The notes beneath the pieces are model-generated. The model was not told the origin of the DNA. It worked only from the letters and a program-made list of their open reading frames with translations, and did not search any database. A program made the translations under genes and the position numbers. From positions 124,001 through 188,000 of the forward strand of contig JAJZUW010000003.1 of assembly GCA_021845925.1 (NCBI GenBank): a stretch of 64,000 nt of DNA, read 5' to 3'. Of the stretch, positions 17,716-27,413 are shown in pieces. The stretch is from Pseudomonadota bacterium (lineage in GTDB: Bacteria > Pseudomonadota > Gammaproteobacteria > Burkholderiales > Sulfuriferulaceae). Position 1 is the stretch's first letter. The number at the start of each line of letters is the position of its first letter.

Positions 17716-18898
17716 TGTCTTCCTTGTCAATAATGCTGTGCAGCACGCGTTCGAAGCGGTCATGCACGGTCTTCCATGATACGGTCATTGCCACCCGGTG
17801 TGCATTTCCGCCAACCTGGCGTACCAGTTGCGGATTGCCGGCCAGTTCACAGGCGGCTGCAATATACTGTTCAGCGTCATTGAACGGAGCCAGCATACCA
17901 TTTTCACCGTGCCGGATCAGCGCTTCTGCTGCAGCATAACGGTAAGCCACAACGGCCAGACCGCTTGCCATGGCTTCGGTGGTGACATTGCCGAATGTTT
18001 CGGTCAGGCTCGGAAACAGGAACACGTCTGCCGAAGCATAATGGGCTGCCAGATCGGTACCGCTGCGCATGCCGCAAAACACGGCATCCGGATACTGCAT
18101 CTGCAACACGTGGCGATCAGGTCCATCCCCAACCATCACCAGCCGGATATCCGGATGAATCTTGCGCATGGCCACAAACGACCTGAACACCAGGGACAGG
18201 TTCTTTTCTGGTGCAATCCGTCCGACATAGGCCACCACCAGAGTATCCGGACCAGCCCCCCAGCTGCGACGCAGCGATTCATCACGGCGCGCCGGATTGA
18301 ACAGCACCGTATCCACACCACGGGACACCACTTCCAGGTTCCGGTAACCATGTGCCTGCAGTTCGTGGCGCATGCTCTCGGTTGGCACCAGTGTCACACA
18401 CGCCTTGTTGTGAAACTTGCGCAGGTAAGCCAGAATCGGCGCTTTCAGCCAGCCCGCTCCATAATGCTTGCTGTAACTGTGAAAATTGGTATGAAAATCG
18501 GTACTGACCGGCAACCGAAGTTTCTGGGCAGCAGCCAGTGCCGACCAGCCCAGAGGCCCTTCCGTGGCAATGTGGACCAGATCCGGACGCCGGGTCTGCC
18601 AGAGACGAACCAGCCCTGTCTTGGCCGGCAACCCCAGCTTCAATCCTGCGTAACGGGGAATCGGCACACCGATTTTCAGCACCTCCTCCAGTTGCTCGTT
18701 ACGGGTTGCCCGGTCTGCAGCATTCTGCCGCGGACGGATCAGCTGGATCTGATGCCCGCGATCCAGAAGGTCTGACACCTGGCGTCCCAAGGTCATGGCC
18801 ACACCATTGACTTCCGGCGGATAAGTCTCCGTAACCAGCGCGATGCGCAACGGTTGCGGGCGAGGGGCAAAAATCTGCAGGAGGAAATCATCATTCAT
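17675..18898 (-). CDS. GT4-family glycosyltransferase (glycolipid type, first copy)
   Basis: 407 residues from ATG 18898. GT-B fold: N-terminal RIALVTETYPPEVNGVAMTLGR, with H-I-A-T-E-G-P-L-G at the domain core. The C-terminal nucleotide-sugar domain has YVGRIAPEKNLSLVFRSF, MVGDGPDRHVL and the E-x7-E region TETFGNVTTEAMASGLAVVA. The N-terminal 'TETYPPEVNGVA' form is common to diacylglycerol and mannosyl transferases of the GT4 group. Acceptor and sugar are unknown. It has no O-antigen or capsule neighbours; the overlapping PAP2 gene points to a membrane lipid role. Divergent from priA. Confidence 0.82.
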   Translation of the reverse strand: MNDDFLLQIFAPRPQPLRIALVTETYPPEVNGVAMTLGRQVSDLLDRGHQIQLIRPRQNAADRATRNEQLEEVLKIGVPIPRYAGLKLGLPAKTGLVRLWQTRRPDLVHIATEGPLGWSALAAAQKLRLPVSTDFHTNFHSYSKHYGAGWLKAPILAYLRKFHNKACVTLVPTESMRHELQAHGYRNLEVVSRGVDTVLFNPARRDESLRRSWGAGPDTLVVAYVGRIAPEKNLSLVFRSFVAMRKIHPDIRLVMVGDGPDRHVLQMQYPDAVFCGMRSGTDLAAHYASADVFLFPSLTETFGNVTTEAMASGLAVVAYRYAAAEALIRHGENGMLAPFNDAEQYIAAACELAGNPQLVRQVGGNAHRVAMTVSWKTVHDRFERVLHSIIDKEDNDGEAELAMDGRV

Positions 18899-19101
18899 CG
18901 CTGCATTGTGCCGCCAGGGCAAGGCACTTTCGTGAATTCTTTTTGAAACTTTGATGACAAAATCCCTGCGAAATCAACCTGGAAAGATGCTGGCGGTCCG
19001 GCTTTGATCCCGCCGTGGCAACTGCGCGCCCGAGTTCGGGTAAACTAGGGAACTTCTGATCAAGTCCTGCACGAATCACGTTGCAGGGACTCGCCAACGC
19101 C

Positions 19102-21087
19102 ATGCCAGCTTCCATTGCCATCATCGCCCTCAACGTTCCTTTGCCGGAGGCCTTCGATTATCTTGCCGCTTCGCTTGATGATTCGGACATCGGCTGCCGG
19201 GTTCTGGTTCCTTTTGGCAGCAAACAAAGGGTAGGGGTGCTGATTGGCCTGCGGGACAGCTCTCGCCTGCCCGACGGGCAGCTGCGACCGGTCATCGAAA
19301 AACTGGATGACAGCCCGATTCTCGACCGGAGCACGATCGAACTGCTGCTGTTTGCCAGCCGATACTACCAGCAACCGCCGGGGCAGTTCATTTTTGCCGC
19401 CCTGCCCAATCTGCTGCGACTGGCGCGCAAGCCTGGCCAGCCGCGCAGACAGCGCAGTTCGCCGGATAGCGCCGGATCGCCGCCAGTCATCCTGAATGAG
19501 GAACAACTGGCGGTCACCAACCGTATCGTCGCACTGGCCGGGCAGTTTCACCCCATTCTCCTGCATGGCGTGACCGGTAGTGGCAAAACCGAAATCTATC
19601 TCCAGCTGATCGACCGGGTGCTCGCTGCCGGTGGCCAGGTGCTGATGCTGGTACCGGAAATCCGCCTGACACCGCAACTGCACAACCGGCTGGCGGGGCG
19701 CTTTGCCGACCAGCGTATTGCGATCCTGCACAGCGACATCAGCCCGGCCCGGCGGATGCATGACTGGCTGGCTGCCGGCCGGGGAGACATCCCAATCGTT
19801 CTGGGCACGCGGCTGGCCGTGTTCACGCCCATGCCGCGGTTACAGCTGATCATCGTCGATGAAGAACACGATGCATCTTTTCAGCAACAGGATGGCCTGC
19901 GCTATTCGGCGCGCGATCTTGCCGTGGTGCGCGCCAGCAGGACGCCCTGCCCAGTCGTCCTGGGTTCCGCCACACCTTCGCTGGAAAGCTGGTTCAATGC
20001 CGGACAGGGCAAATACCTGCTGCTGTCGCTGACCAGACGTGCGGCCGACAACGCCAGACTGCCCGACATCAGCCTGATCGACATGCGCGGCCTGCCCACA
20101 GGGCAGGGCATCAGCCCGCCGCTGCGCGAAGCCTTGCGGCAGAACCTGCAGCGCGGCGAACAGAGCCTGCTGTTCATCAACCGGCGCGGATTTGCGCCAG
20201 CCCTGTACTGCCAGGACTGCAACTGGGTTGCCGGCTGCTCGCGCTGCAGCAGCAAACTGGTTCTGCACCGCCAGCGCCAGGAATTGCGCTGCCATCATTG
20301 CGGATTGTCGCGCCCGGTGCCGCAATCCTGTCCGGAATGCAGGCATGACCAGCTGTTCCCGGCCGGCGCCGGCACCCAGCGCATCGAACAGTTGCTGGAA
20401 CAGCTGTTTCCGCAAGCCCGTCTGCTGCGCATTGACAGTGACACAGCGGCCAGCCCGAAACAGTGGCAGGCGATGCGCGAGGCCATTCTGGCCCGGCAGG
20501 CCGACATCCTGATTGGCACCCAGCTGGTCAGCAAGGGACATGACTTTCCGCACCTGACGCTGGTTGGCGTGCTGGCTGCCGATGATGCCCTCTACAGCAG
20601 CGACTTTCGCGCAGACGAGCGCCTGTTTGCCCAGCTGCTGCAGGTCAGCGGAAGGGCCGGGCGGGCCGACCGCCCGGGCCAGGTCCTGATCCAGACCGCC
20701 TGGCCGCAACACCCGCTATTCCAGTCCCTGTGCCGGCACGATTATCCGGGATATGCAGCAAGCATGCTTGATCAGCGCAAGGTGGGGGGGTTTCCGCCAT
20801 TTCGCCATCTGGTTGCCCTGCGGGCCGATGCGCCCACGCTGGAAGAAGCGCTTGGTTTTCTGCAACAGGCGCGGGCGCTGGCCCCGGCCGCCGCAGATAT
20901 CGACCTGTTTGATCCGGTCGCCGAAACCCTGGTGCGAAAGGGCAACCGCGAACGGGCTTTGCTGATTGCCCAGGCAGCCTCGCGCCCCCTGCTGCAAGCC
21001 TGGCTGGGCGACTGGCTGGACCGCGTTGCCGGCCTTCAGCCGGGCAAAGTCCGCTGGCGGACCGATGTTGACGCACAACAGGTCTGA
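19102..21087 (+). CDS. priA: Primosomal replication helicase PriA
   Basis: 661 residues from ATG 19102; a TTG at 19081 is a weaker start. Role: loads the replisome at repaired forks by recognising D-loop and fork DNA and unwinding with ATP. Motifs: Walker A HGVTGSGKTEIYLQ, DEEHDASFQQQ (DEEH box), GSATPSLES, the two-zinc cysteine set (YCQDC, GCSRC, CHHCG, CPEC) and helicase motifs GTQLVSKGHDFP and VSGRAGRADRPG. Full length. Its usual partner gene priB is absent from the rpsF-rpsR position in this window. Confidence 0.96.
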   Translation: MPASIAIIALNVPLPEAFDYLAASLDDSDIGCRVLVPFGSKQRVGVLIGLRDSSRLPDGQLRPVIEKLDDSPILDRSTIELLLFASRYYQQPPGQFIFAALPNLLRLARKPGQPRRQRSSPDSAGSPPVILNEEQLAVTNRIVALAGQFHPILLHGVTGSGKTEIYLQLIDRVLAAGGQVLMLVPEIRLTPQLHNRLAGRFADQRIAILHSDISPARRMHDWLAAGRGDIPIVLGTRLAVFTPMPRLQLIIVDEEHDASFQQQDGLRYSARDLAVVRASRTPCPVVLGSATPSLESWFNAGQGKYLLLSLTRRAADNARLPDISLIDMRGLPTGQGISPPLREALRQNLQRGEQSLLFINRRGFAPALYCQDCNWVAGCSRCSSKLVLHRQRQELRCHHCGLSRPVPQSCPECRHDQLFPAGAGTQRIEQLLEQLFPQARLLRIDSDTAASPKQWQAMREAILARQADILIGTQLVSKGHDFPHLTLVGVLAADDALYSSDFRADERLFAQLLQVSGRAGRADRPGQVLIQTAWPQHPLFQSLCRHDYPGYAASMLDQRKVGGFPPFRHLVALRADAPTLEEALGFLQQARALAPAAADIDLFDPVAETLVRKGNRERALLIAQAASRPLLQAWLGDWLDRVAGLQPGKVRWRTDVDAQQV

Positions 21088-21105
21088 ACAGCAACCGTCT
21101 GGCTT

Positions 21106-21134
21106 TTGTCGTTACGCGCAGCCTTGGCTATAAT
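21106..21134 (+). promoter_or_regulatory. Sigma-70 promoter of argS
   Basis: -35 TTGTCG (21106-21111), 17 bases, perfect -10 TATAAT (21129-21134), between priA and argS. Transcription would start near 21141, giving a leader of about 24 bases. Confidence 0.65.
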
Positions 21135-21164
21135 GGCTACATTTTTCAGACTTGGTGAATCGTT

Positions 21165-22904
21165 TTGACCGCATACACTGATATCGAATCGCACCTGTCG
21201 GCCCTGCTTGGCTACGCCCTGCGCGAGGCGGTTCCCGAAGCCGGTGCTGTCACGGTCGACATCGAGCGTCCGCGGGAAGCAAGCCATGGCGACTATGCCT
21301 GCAGCATTGCCATGAAACTCTCGCGCAGCCTGCGTTGCAATCCGCGCCAGCTTGCCCAGAAAATCCTCGCCGCCCTGCCGCCATCGCCCATGATCGCCCG
21401 CAGCGAGATTGCCGGCGCCGGTTTCATCAACCTCCACCTGCATCCGCTGGCCTGGCAACAACTGGTGCCGCATATTCTTGCCCTGGGTGAGCAGTACGGT
21501 CACCATGACAGCGGTGGTGGACAATCTGTACTGGTGGAATTCGTATCGGCCAACCCGACCGGTCCGCTCCACGTCGGTCACGGTCGCGGGGCCGCCTACG
21601 GCGCCAGCCTGTCCAACCTGCTTGCGATTTCAGGCTTCCGGGTATTCCGCGAATACTATGTCAATGATGCCGGTCGCCAGATGGACATCCTGGCGCTGTC
21701 CACGTGGCTGCGCTATCTGGAACACTGCGGCGAACCGTCGGTTTTTCCCGCCAATGCCTACCAGGGCGATTATGTGCGCCAGATGGCGCAGGCCATCCAT
21801 CTCCAGCACGGCGATCGTTACCGGCACAGCAGCCAGGCCCTGCTCGAACACGCTCCAGCGTATGCCGATGCGCCGGATGGTCATCTCGATCACCTCATCG
21901 TGGCGGCCAAGCAGACCCTGGGCGACAACTACAGTTACTTCCACCGTTTTGCGCTCAACGAGCAGCTGGCCGACTGCCGGCAGGATCTGCATGAATTCGG
22001 CGTCAGCTTCGATGAATGGTTTTCCGAACAGTCCCTGTATGACAACGGTACTGTCCAGCGGACACTGGATGTGCTGGAAGCCAATGGCCAGCTTTACGAG
22101 CAGGATGGCGCACGCTGGTTTCGTTCGACCCGTTACGGCGATGAAAAGGACCGCGTGGTCCAGCGCGAAAATGGTCTTTTCACCTATTTCGCATCCGATA
22201 TCGCCTATCACCTCAACAAGCTTGAACGTGGATTCGACTGGCTGATCGACATCTGGGGTGCCGACCACCATGGCTACATTCCGCGCGTGAAAGGCGCCAT
22301 GGAAGCCATGGGCCGCAATCCCGACCAGCTGACCATTGCCCTGGTGCAGTTCGCCGTGCTGTACCGCAACGGTCAGAAGGCCGCCATGTCGACACGTTCC
22401 GGAGAATTCGTCACCCTGCGTGAATTGCGCCAGGAAGTGGGCAATGATGCGGCGCGCTTTTTCTATGTGCTGCGCAAGTCCGACCAGCATCTCGACTTTG
22501 ATCTGGATCTGGCAAAGTCGCGCAGCAACGACAATCCGGTGTATTACATCCAGTACGCGCACGCCCGGATATGCCGGGTTCTCGAACAGTGGGGCGGCGA
22601 CCCGACCAGCCTGGACGAAGCAGACATCAGCCAGCTGACCAGCCCGAGCGAACTCGACCTGCTCAGGCAACTGGCAGGGTACCCGGCCACCATCCGTACC
22701 GCGGCCCGGGAACTCTCTCCCCACCTGGTTGCCTATGCACTGAAAGATATCGCCGCCGCACTGCATGCCTATTACAATGCCGAACAGTTCCTGATCGAGG
22801 ATACTAGCCTGCGTGATGCGCGCCTTGCACTGATCCAGGCCACCCGGGTCGTCCTGCGCAATGGACTTACCCTGCTTGGCATTTCCTGCCCAGAGCAGAT
22901 GTAG
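21165..22904 (+). CDS. argS: Arginyl-tRNA synthetase
   Basis: Charges tRNA-Arg. 579 residues. N-terminal Arg_N domain, then FVSANPTGPLHVGHGRGAAYG containing the HIGH-type HVGH. The KMSKS loop is relaxed to AAMSTRSGEFVTL, as in many ArgS enzymes. The DALR anticodon-binding domain with YYIQYAHARI and YYNAEQFL ends the protein. Start is TTG at 21165: an in-frame stop lies three codons upstream and no ATG/GTG is available, so a rare start codon may limit expression. Confidence 0.95.
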   Translation: MTAYTDIESHLSALLGYALREAVPEAGAVTVDIERPREASHGDYACSIAMKLSRSLRCNPRQLAQKILAALPPSPMIARSEIAGAGFINLHLHPLAWQQLVPHILALGEQYGHHDSGGGQSVLVEFVSANPTGPLHVGHGRGAAYGASLSNLLAISGFRVFREYYVNDAGRQMDILALSTWLRYLEHCGEPSVFPANAYQGDYVRQMAQAIHLQHGDRYRHSSQALLEHAPAYADAPDGHLDHLIVAAKQTLGDNYSYFHRFALNEQLADCRQDLHEFGVSFDEWFSEQSLYDNGTVQRTLDVLEANGQLYEQDGARWFRSTRYGDEKDRVVQRENGLFTYFASDIAYHLNKLERGFDWLIDIWGADHHGYIPRVKGAMEAMGRNPDQLTIALVQFAVLYRNGQKAAMSTRSGEFVTLRELRQEVGNDAARFFYVLRKSDQHLDFDLDLAKSRSNDNPVYYIQYAHARICRVLEQWGGDPTSLDEADISQLTSPSELDLLRQLAGYPATIRTAARELSPHLVAYALKDIAAALHAYYNAEQFLIEDTSLRDARLALIQATRVVLRNGLTLLGISCPEQM

Positions 22905-22912
22905 GAGCAAAC

Positions 22913-23539
22913 ATGAATCGAGCACAACGCGGCAATTCTGGCGAAAGCCGCAAGTCTGGCGGCGGAGGCATCTGGTCGGGCATCCTGATCGGCTTTCTTG
23001 CCGGACTGGCAGGCGCCGCGGCTGTTGCAGTCTGGGTCAGTCACAACAATCCGTTTTTCAGCCAGTCGGATGGTTCGCCTGCCGCCACCAGCGCGCCAGC
23101 AGGGCAAACCGGGTCAGCAGGTCAAACTGCGCCAGCCTCCGCATCTGCCGGTGCAAGCAACATTGTCGATCCGGCCAGTCGCGCCGCTCCGGTCGACAGC
23201 CACTACGATTTCTACCATATCCTGCCCGGCCAGTCCGCCGGCACGACAACGGGTGCCAGTACGCCACCGCCCGCACCGGCCAGTATCTGGCTGCAGGTTG
23301 GTGCATTTTCCGGTAGCACCGAAGCCGACGACCTGAAAGCAAGGCTGGCCCTGATGGGTTACGAAGCCAGCATCCAGACGGTGGAATCGCCCGACAAGGG
23401 CACCGTCTACCGGGTCAGGCTTGGCCCTTATGCCAGTACAGATGCGGCGCACCAGGTGCAGTCGGAGCTGGCAAAAAACCAGATTCAGGTTTCTGTCGTC
23501 AATGCGCATCCGCCCGCTGCGCCTGCCTCCAACCCCTGA
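22913..23539 (+). CDS. SPOR-domain cell-division protein (FtsN-like)
   Basis: 208 residues with AGGAG ribosome site, 8 bases after argS. Short cytoplasmic N-terminus, one glycine/alanine-rich membrane span at about 20-42 (GILIGFLAGLAGAAAVAVWV), a low-complexity periplasmic linker (S, A, P, Q, G), and a C-terminal SPOR domain at about 122-195 (IWLQVGAFSGSTEADDLKARL, YRVRLGPYASTDAA). SPOR domains bind denuded peptidoglycan at the septum. The argS-SPOR-dsbA order is frequent in betaproteobacteria. Confidence 0.87.
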   Translation: MNRAQRGNSGESRKSGGGGIWSGILIGFLAGLAGAAAVAVWVSHNNPFFSQSDGSPAATSAPAGQTGSAGQTAPASASAGASNIVDPASRAAPVDSHYDFYHILPGQSAGTTTGASTPPPAPASIWLQVGAFSGSTEADDLKARLALMGYEASIQTVESPDKGTVYRVRLGPYASTDAAHQVQSELAKNQIQVSVVNAHPPAAPASNP

Positions 23540-23552
23540 CCGGAGTCTTGCC

Positions 23553-24191
23553 ATGCTGAACCGCCGTTCCTTTCTTCTGGCCAGTCTGCTGGCCTTGTCC
23601 GTGCATCGACTGGCCCTGTCCGACCCACTGGCCGGCCGGGATTACCAGACACTGGCCGCTTCCATTGGCACAGACAGTGCGCCCGGCAAAATTGAAGTTG
23701 CAGAATTTTTCTGGTACCGCTGCCCGCACTGTTTTGAACTTGAGCCGGCACTCAACAGCTGGATCAAGACTCTGCCGGGCGACGTCGCCATCCGGCGCAT
23801 TCCGGCCGTCCTCAACAACGACTGGGCGGTGCAGGCACGTGTCTGGTACGCCTTGCGGGAAATGGGTGTTGCAGACAAATACCACGATGCCTTTTTCAAC
23901 GCCATTCACCTGGATGGCCTGGATGCGACGTCGGAAATCAACATTTTCGACTGGGCCGGACGGGTCGGCATGAACCGGACAGCATTTGCCAATGCCTACA
24001 ATTCGTTTGCCGTACAGACCCGGGTCATGCAGGCAGCCCAGCTGACGCGCGATGCACAAATTACTGGCGTGCCCAGTTTTGTCGTCGATGGTCGCTTTGT
24101 CACGTCCGTGTCGATGACCGGGAGCGAAAAGGCCTTGTTTGCCACGCTCAATGCGCTGATTGACAAGGTGCGCAAGGAACATCGCCGCTGA
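23553..24191 (+). CDS. dsbA: Thiol:disulfide interchange protein DsbA
   Basis: 212 residues from ATG 23553. Signal peptide of about 23 residues with an RR before the hydrophobic core (MLNRRSFLLASLLALSV...). Active site C57-P-H-C60 in FFWYRCPHCFELEP and cis-proline loop TGVPSFVVDGRFVT. It oxidises cysteine pairs in exported proteins. 13 bases after the SPOR gene; probably the end of the argS transcript. The reducing-side partner dsbD lies about 38 kb away in this window. Confidence 0.94.
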   Translation: MLNRRSFLLASLLALSVHRLALSDPLAGRDYQTLAASIGTDSAPGKIEVAEFFWYRCPHCFELEPALNSWIKTLPGDVAIRRIPAVLNNDWAVQARVWYALREMGVADKYHDAFFNAIHLDGLDATSEINIFDWAGRVGMNRTAFANAYNSFAVQTRVMQAAQLTRDAQITGVPSFVVDGRFVTSVSMTGSEKALFATLNALIDKVRKEHRR

Positions 24192-24286
24192 TCTGGCAAA
24201 AACAGACCAGGATTGGGTCCGGTTGTCATACGTGCGTCACCTGATTTTGTTACAAATCCAATACAGTTTACTTACCGGATTTCCGC

Positions 24287-25471
24287 ATGAATGTCCTGAT
24301 GGTGTCAGACGTCTACTTCCCCCGTGTCAACGGGGTTTCGACTTCCATCATGACCTTGCGCCGGGAGCTGAAAAACGCCGGTCACCAGGTCACGCTGATT
24401 GCACCGGCTTACGGACAGAATGAAGCTTCCGAACCGGACATCATCCGCATTCCTGGTCGCAAAGTGGTGATGGACCCGGAAGACCGGCTGATGTCTGCCA
24501 GTGATTTACGCCAGCTGTCCACGACCCTGGCTAACCAGACATTCGACCTGGTGCATATCCACACCCCATTCATTGCCCATTACACCGGTATCCGGCTGGC
24601 GCGCGAAATGGGCATTCCCTGCGTGGAAACCTATCACACCTTTTTTGAAGAATACCTCTACCACTATGTGCCGTTCCTGCCGCGCGCCCTGATGCGGTAT
24701 ACCGCGCGACATTTTTCACGCCGGCAGTGCCAGGATATCGATGGACTGATCCTGCCTTCGGTGGCCATGCAGGAAGCCCTGCAGCGGTACGGCGTGACCA
24801 CGTTCAGCGAAATCATCCCCACCGGCATCGAACTGGCTGATTTCAGCAGCTGCAGTGGTAGCCATTTTCGCCAGAGCCACGGCATCGATGCCGACCGGCC
24901 AGTAGTGGTTTACGTGGGGCGTGTTGCCTTCGAAAAGAATATCGAATTTCTGCTGATGATGCTGTCCCAGCTGCGCCATTCATTGCCGGATGTGCTGCTG
25001 GTGATCGCTGGTGAAGGTCCTGCCGAACGCAAACTGAAGCGGCTCACCGAAGCGCTCAACCTGTCAGAACAGGTGTTGTTTGTCGGCTATCTGGAACGCT
25101 CCACTGAACTGCCATCCTGCTATTGCGCCGGAGATGCCTTCGTGTTTGCCTCGCGCACCGAAACCCAGGGTCTGGTGCTGCTGGAAGCCATGGCGCTTGG
25201 CGTGCCGGTGGTTTCGACTGCCATCATGGGCACGCGCGACATTCTCAATGCAGAACGGGGATGCCGCATTGCACCGGATGATCCAGTCCAGTTTGCCGAA
25301 ACACTGCACCGGGTACTAACCAACCGTGAACTGCGGCAACGCTTGTCTGACGAAGCACGCGAATATGCGCTGACCTGGAGCGCGCCAGAGATGGTACAAC
25401 GCATGATGCGGTTCTATGAAACCATCATCCAGAGGACTCACGGTCAGGCGACTGCCGATAACGGACGGTAA
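24287..25471 (+). CDS. GT4-family glycosyltransferase (second copy)
   Basis: 394 residues. N-terminal MNVLMVSDVYFPRVNGVSTS, a variant of the first copy's start, followed by HIHTPFIAHYTGIRLAR and a YHTFFEEYLYHYVPF segment. The C-terminal domain has YVGRVAFEKNIEFLLMML, VIAGEGPAERKL and the E-x7-E region SRTETQGLVLLEAMALGVPVV. The YHTFFEEY and H-H-P patterns are typical of diacylglycerol glucosyl/mannosyl transferases; exact sugar unknown. The last 47 bases overlap the 3' end of the histidine kinase gene on the opposite strand. Confidence 0.85.
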   Translation: MNVLMVSDVYFPRVNGVSTSIMTLRRELKNAGHQVTLIAPAYGQNEASEPDIIRIPGRKVVMDPEDRLMSASDLRQLSTTLANQTFDLVHIHTPFIAHYTGIRLAREMGIPCVETYHTFFEEYLYHYVPFLPRALMRYTARHFSRRQCQDIDGLILPSVAMQEALQRYGVTTFSEIIPTGIELADFSSCSGSHFRQSHGIDADRPVVVYVGRVAFEKNIEFLLMMLSQLRHSLPDVLLVIAGEGPAERKLKRLTEALNLSEQVLFVGYLERSTELPSCYCAGDAFVFASRTETQGLVLLEAMALGVPVVSTAIMGTRDILNAERGCRIAPDDPVQFAETLHRVLTNRELRQRLSDEAREYALTWSAPEMVQRMMRFYETIIQRTHGQATADNGR

Positions 25472-26732
25472 TACCGGATGCGGGGCTGTTATCCAGGATC
25501 ACAACCGTTCCCCCCAGTCGGTCTGCAGCTTCACGGACAATGGCCAACCCCAGGCCACTGCCTTCGGTTTCCTGTCCAGCCAGCCTGAAGAATGGTCGAA
25601 ACGCCGACTCGCGCTGATCAGCCGGAATTCCGGAACCTTCGTCCGCCACATCAACAACAAGATCATCGCCTTCCATGGCGATACGAACCCGCACCTGTCC
25701 AGCCTGGCGGTTGTACTTGATCGCATTTTCAAGCAAATTATGCACAACCAGCCGGAAGGTGGCGACATCAATCCGTTCAACAGGATCGGCATCCAGTTGC
25801 AATTCCAGTTCGATCTGTCGCGACTCTGCCAGCGGCAACACACTGGCAATCACTTCCCTGACCAGGTCACTGACCAGGATTCTCTCCGGTTCCAGTCCCT
25901 GCAACTGCAGGCGCGCCAGATCAAGCAACTGGGTTGTCAGTCGCCGCAATCTTTCAATACCGATTTTCAGCATCGCCACACGTTGTTGCATCAACGGCAG
26001 AGAACCAGCACGTTCGACATTTTCCACCTGTAACGACAATGCTGTCAGCGGCGTGCGCAGTTCGTGGGACGCATCGGCAATAAACCGTTTCTGATGCAGC
26101 ACAACATGGTTGACCCGGACCATCATGCGATTGACAGCCTCGACCAGCGGCAAAATTTCGTCCGGCACCTGCTCAACCGGCAGTTCCTCCAGACAATCGG
26201 CCGACTGCTGATCAATCCGGTGCGACAAGGTCCGCACTGCTGCCAGTTCGCGCCGGACAATATGCACGATCAGCCACAGCAGCACCGGCAAGAAGAGCAA
26301 CCAGGGAACCAGTGTCCACCAGGCGTTTTCCAGAGCGGCCTCATTCCGGCTTTGCGTCGATTGCACGATCAGCACCATCTGTCCGCCCGGACGGGAATGA
26401 CGAACATATACACGTCCCTTATCGCCATCGGCCATGGTCAGGGTATGAAATCCCTCGGTGAGATGCTTTGGAACCCATACGGGCAATGTCCGCCCTGCTT
26501 CCGGCAGGACACGAATACGCGCATCTGTATCCTCCTCCGACCCAACCAGAGCCGAACGATCGGCCAGCTTGCCCAGCAGCGCCACCTGGCGCAGATTGTC
26601 GTCCTGGAACTCTTGGGCTTCGGAATAGGCAAACCAGAATGCGGCCACCGTTGCCAGCAACCCAACGCCCAGCACAGTCAGGGTCAAGGCTGCCAGCAGC
26701 CGGGTTTGTACCGAACGTCCAGATTTGCGCAT
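25425..26732 (-). CDS. Sensor histidine kinase (QseC/PmrB type)
   Basis: 435 residues. Membrane span 1 at about 12-35, a periplasmic loop of about 105 residues, span 2 at about 139-160, then a linker (no canonical HAMP seen clearly). The dimerisation box is HQKRFIADASHELRTPLTALS with phosphoacceptor H223. The ATPase domain has the N-box VVHNLLENAIKYN, G1 DEGSGIP and G2 GSGLGLAIVREAADRLGG. The ATG directly abuts the stop of the response regulator gene. The ligand is unknown; the adjacent PepSY protein suggests a QseBC-like arrangement. Confidence 0.92.
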   Translation of the reverse strand: MRKSGRSVQTRLLAALTLTVLGVGLLATVAAFWFAYSEAQEFQDDNLRQVALLGKLADRSALVGSEEDTDARIRVLPEAGRTLPVWVPKHLTEGFHTLTMADGDKGRVYVRHSRPGGQMVLIVQSTQSRNEAALENAWWTLVPWLLFLPVLLWLIVHIVRRELAAVRTLSHRIDQQSADCLEELPVEQVPDEILPLVEAVNRMMVRVNHVVLHQKRFIADASHELRTPLTALSLQVENVERAGSLPLMQQRVAMLKIGIERLRRLTTQLLDLARLQLQGLEPERILVSDLVREVIASVLPLAESRQIELELQLDADPVERIDVATFRLVVHNLLENAIKYNRQAGQVRVRIAMEGDDLVVDVADEGSGIPADQRESAFRPFFRLAGQETEGSGLGLAIVREAADRLGGTVVILDNSPASGITVRYRQSPDRESSG

Positions 26733-27413
26733 TCAGCCGCCTATATCGCCGGATGCCGACTTTTCAACATACCATCCCGCGCCACGCACATTGCGAATCA
26801 GCTCTGCGCCAAGTTTTTTGCGCAAGGCATGAATCAGGAAATCCACCATGTTACTTTCAATTTCCTCACCCCAGCCATAAATGCTGCTTTCCAGCTGCCC
26901 GCGCGAAAAAATCCGGCCAGGTGCTTGCAGCAAAGTCTGTAACAATGCAAATTCACGCGCAGACAGGATAAAATGCCCCTGTGCCGATCGTGCCTCATGA
27001 CTGGCCGGATCCAGGCTGAGTCTACCATTGTCAAGGATAGGCAAAGCCTGACCATTCTTGCGCCGCATCACAGCTCGCAGCCGGGCCATCAGTTCATCGA
27101 TCTCAAACGGTTTGACAACGTAGTCATCCGCCCCGAGATCAAGGCCACGAATGCGATCGGGGGTATTATCCCGCGCAGTCACAATGATCACCGGCACCGC
27201 GTTGCCGGACTTGCGCAACTGTTGCAGTAGCTCGCAACCATCACCATCAGCCAGTCCGAGATCCAGCAGTACGGCATCATGTTCGGCTGCCTGCAATGCC
27301 AGGCGTGCAGCGCGCAGATCACGCACCCAGTCAACGGCCCAAGCGGCATCCCGTAATGCCTGCGAAGCAGCTTCGCCAATCATGACGTCATCTTCAATCA
27401 GCAACAATCGCAT
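26733..27413 (-). CDS. OmpR-family response regulator (QseB/PmrA type)
   Basis: 226 residues from ATG 27413, where the family start MRLLLIEDD lies; the open frame upstream is unused. Receiver domain: acidic pair at E7/D8/D9, phosphoacceptor D51 in AVLLDLGLADGDG, switch residues IIVTARD and K in DYVVKPFE. C-terminal winged helix with LSAREFALLQTLLQAPGRIF and VDFLIHALRKKLG. It precedes the kinase gene without a gap. A PepSY protein gene lies 107 bases upstream on the same strand. Confidence 0.93.
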   Translation of the reverse strand: MRLLLIEDDVMIGEAASQALRDAAWAVDWVRDLRAARLALQAAEHDAVLLDLGLADGDGCELLQQLRKSGNAVPVIIVTARDNTPDRIRGLDLGADDYVVKPFEIDELMARLRAVMRRKNGQALPILDNGRLSLDPASHEARSAQGHFILSAREFALLQTLLQAPGRIFSRGQLESSIYGWGEEIESNMVDFLIHALRKKLGAELIRNVRGAGWYVEKSASGDIGG

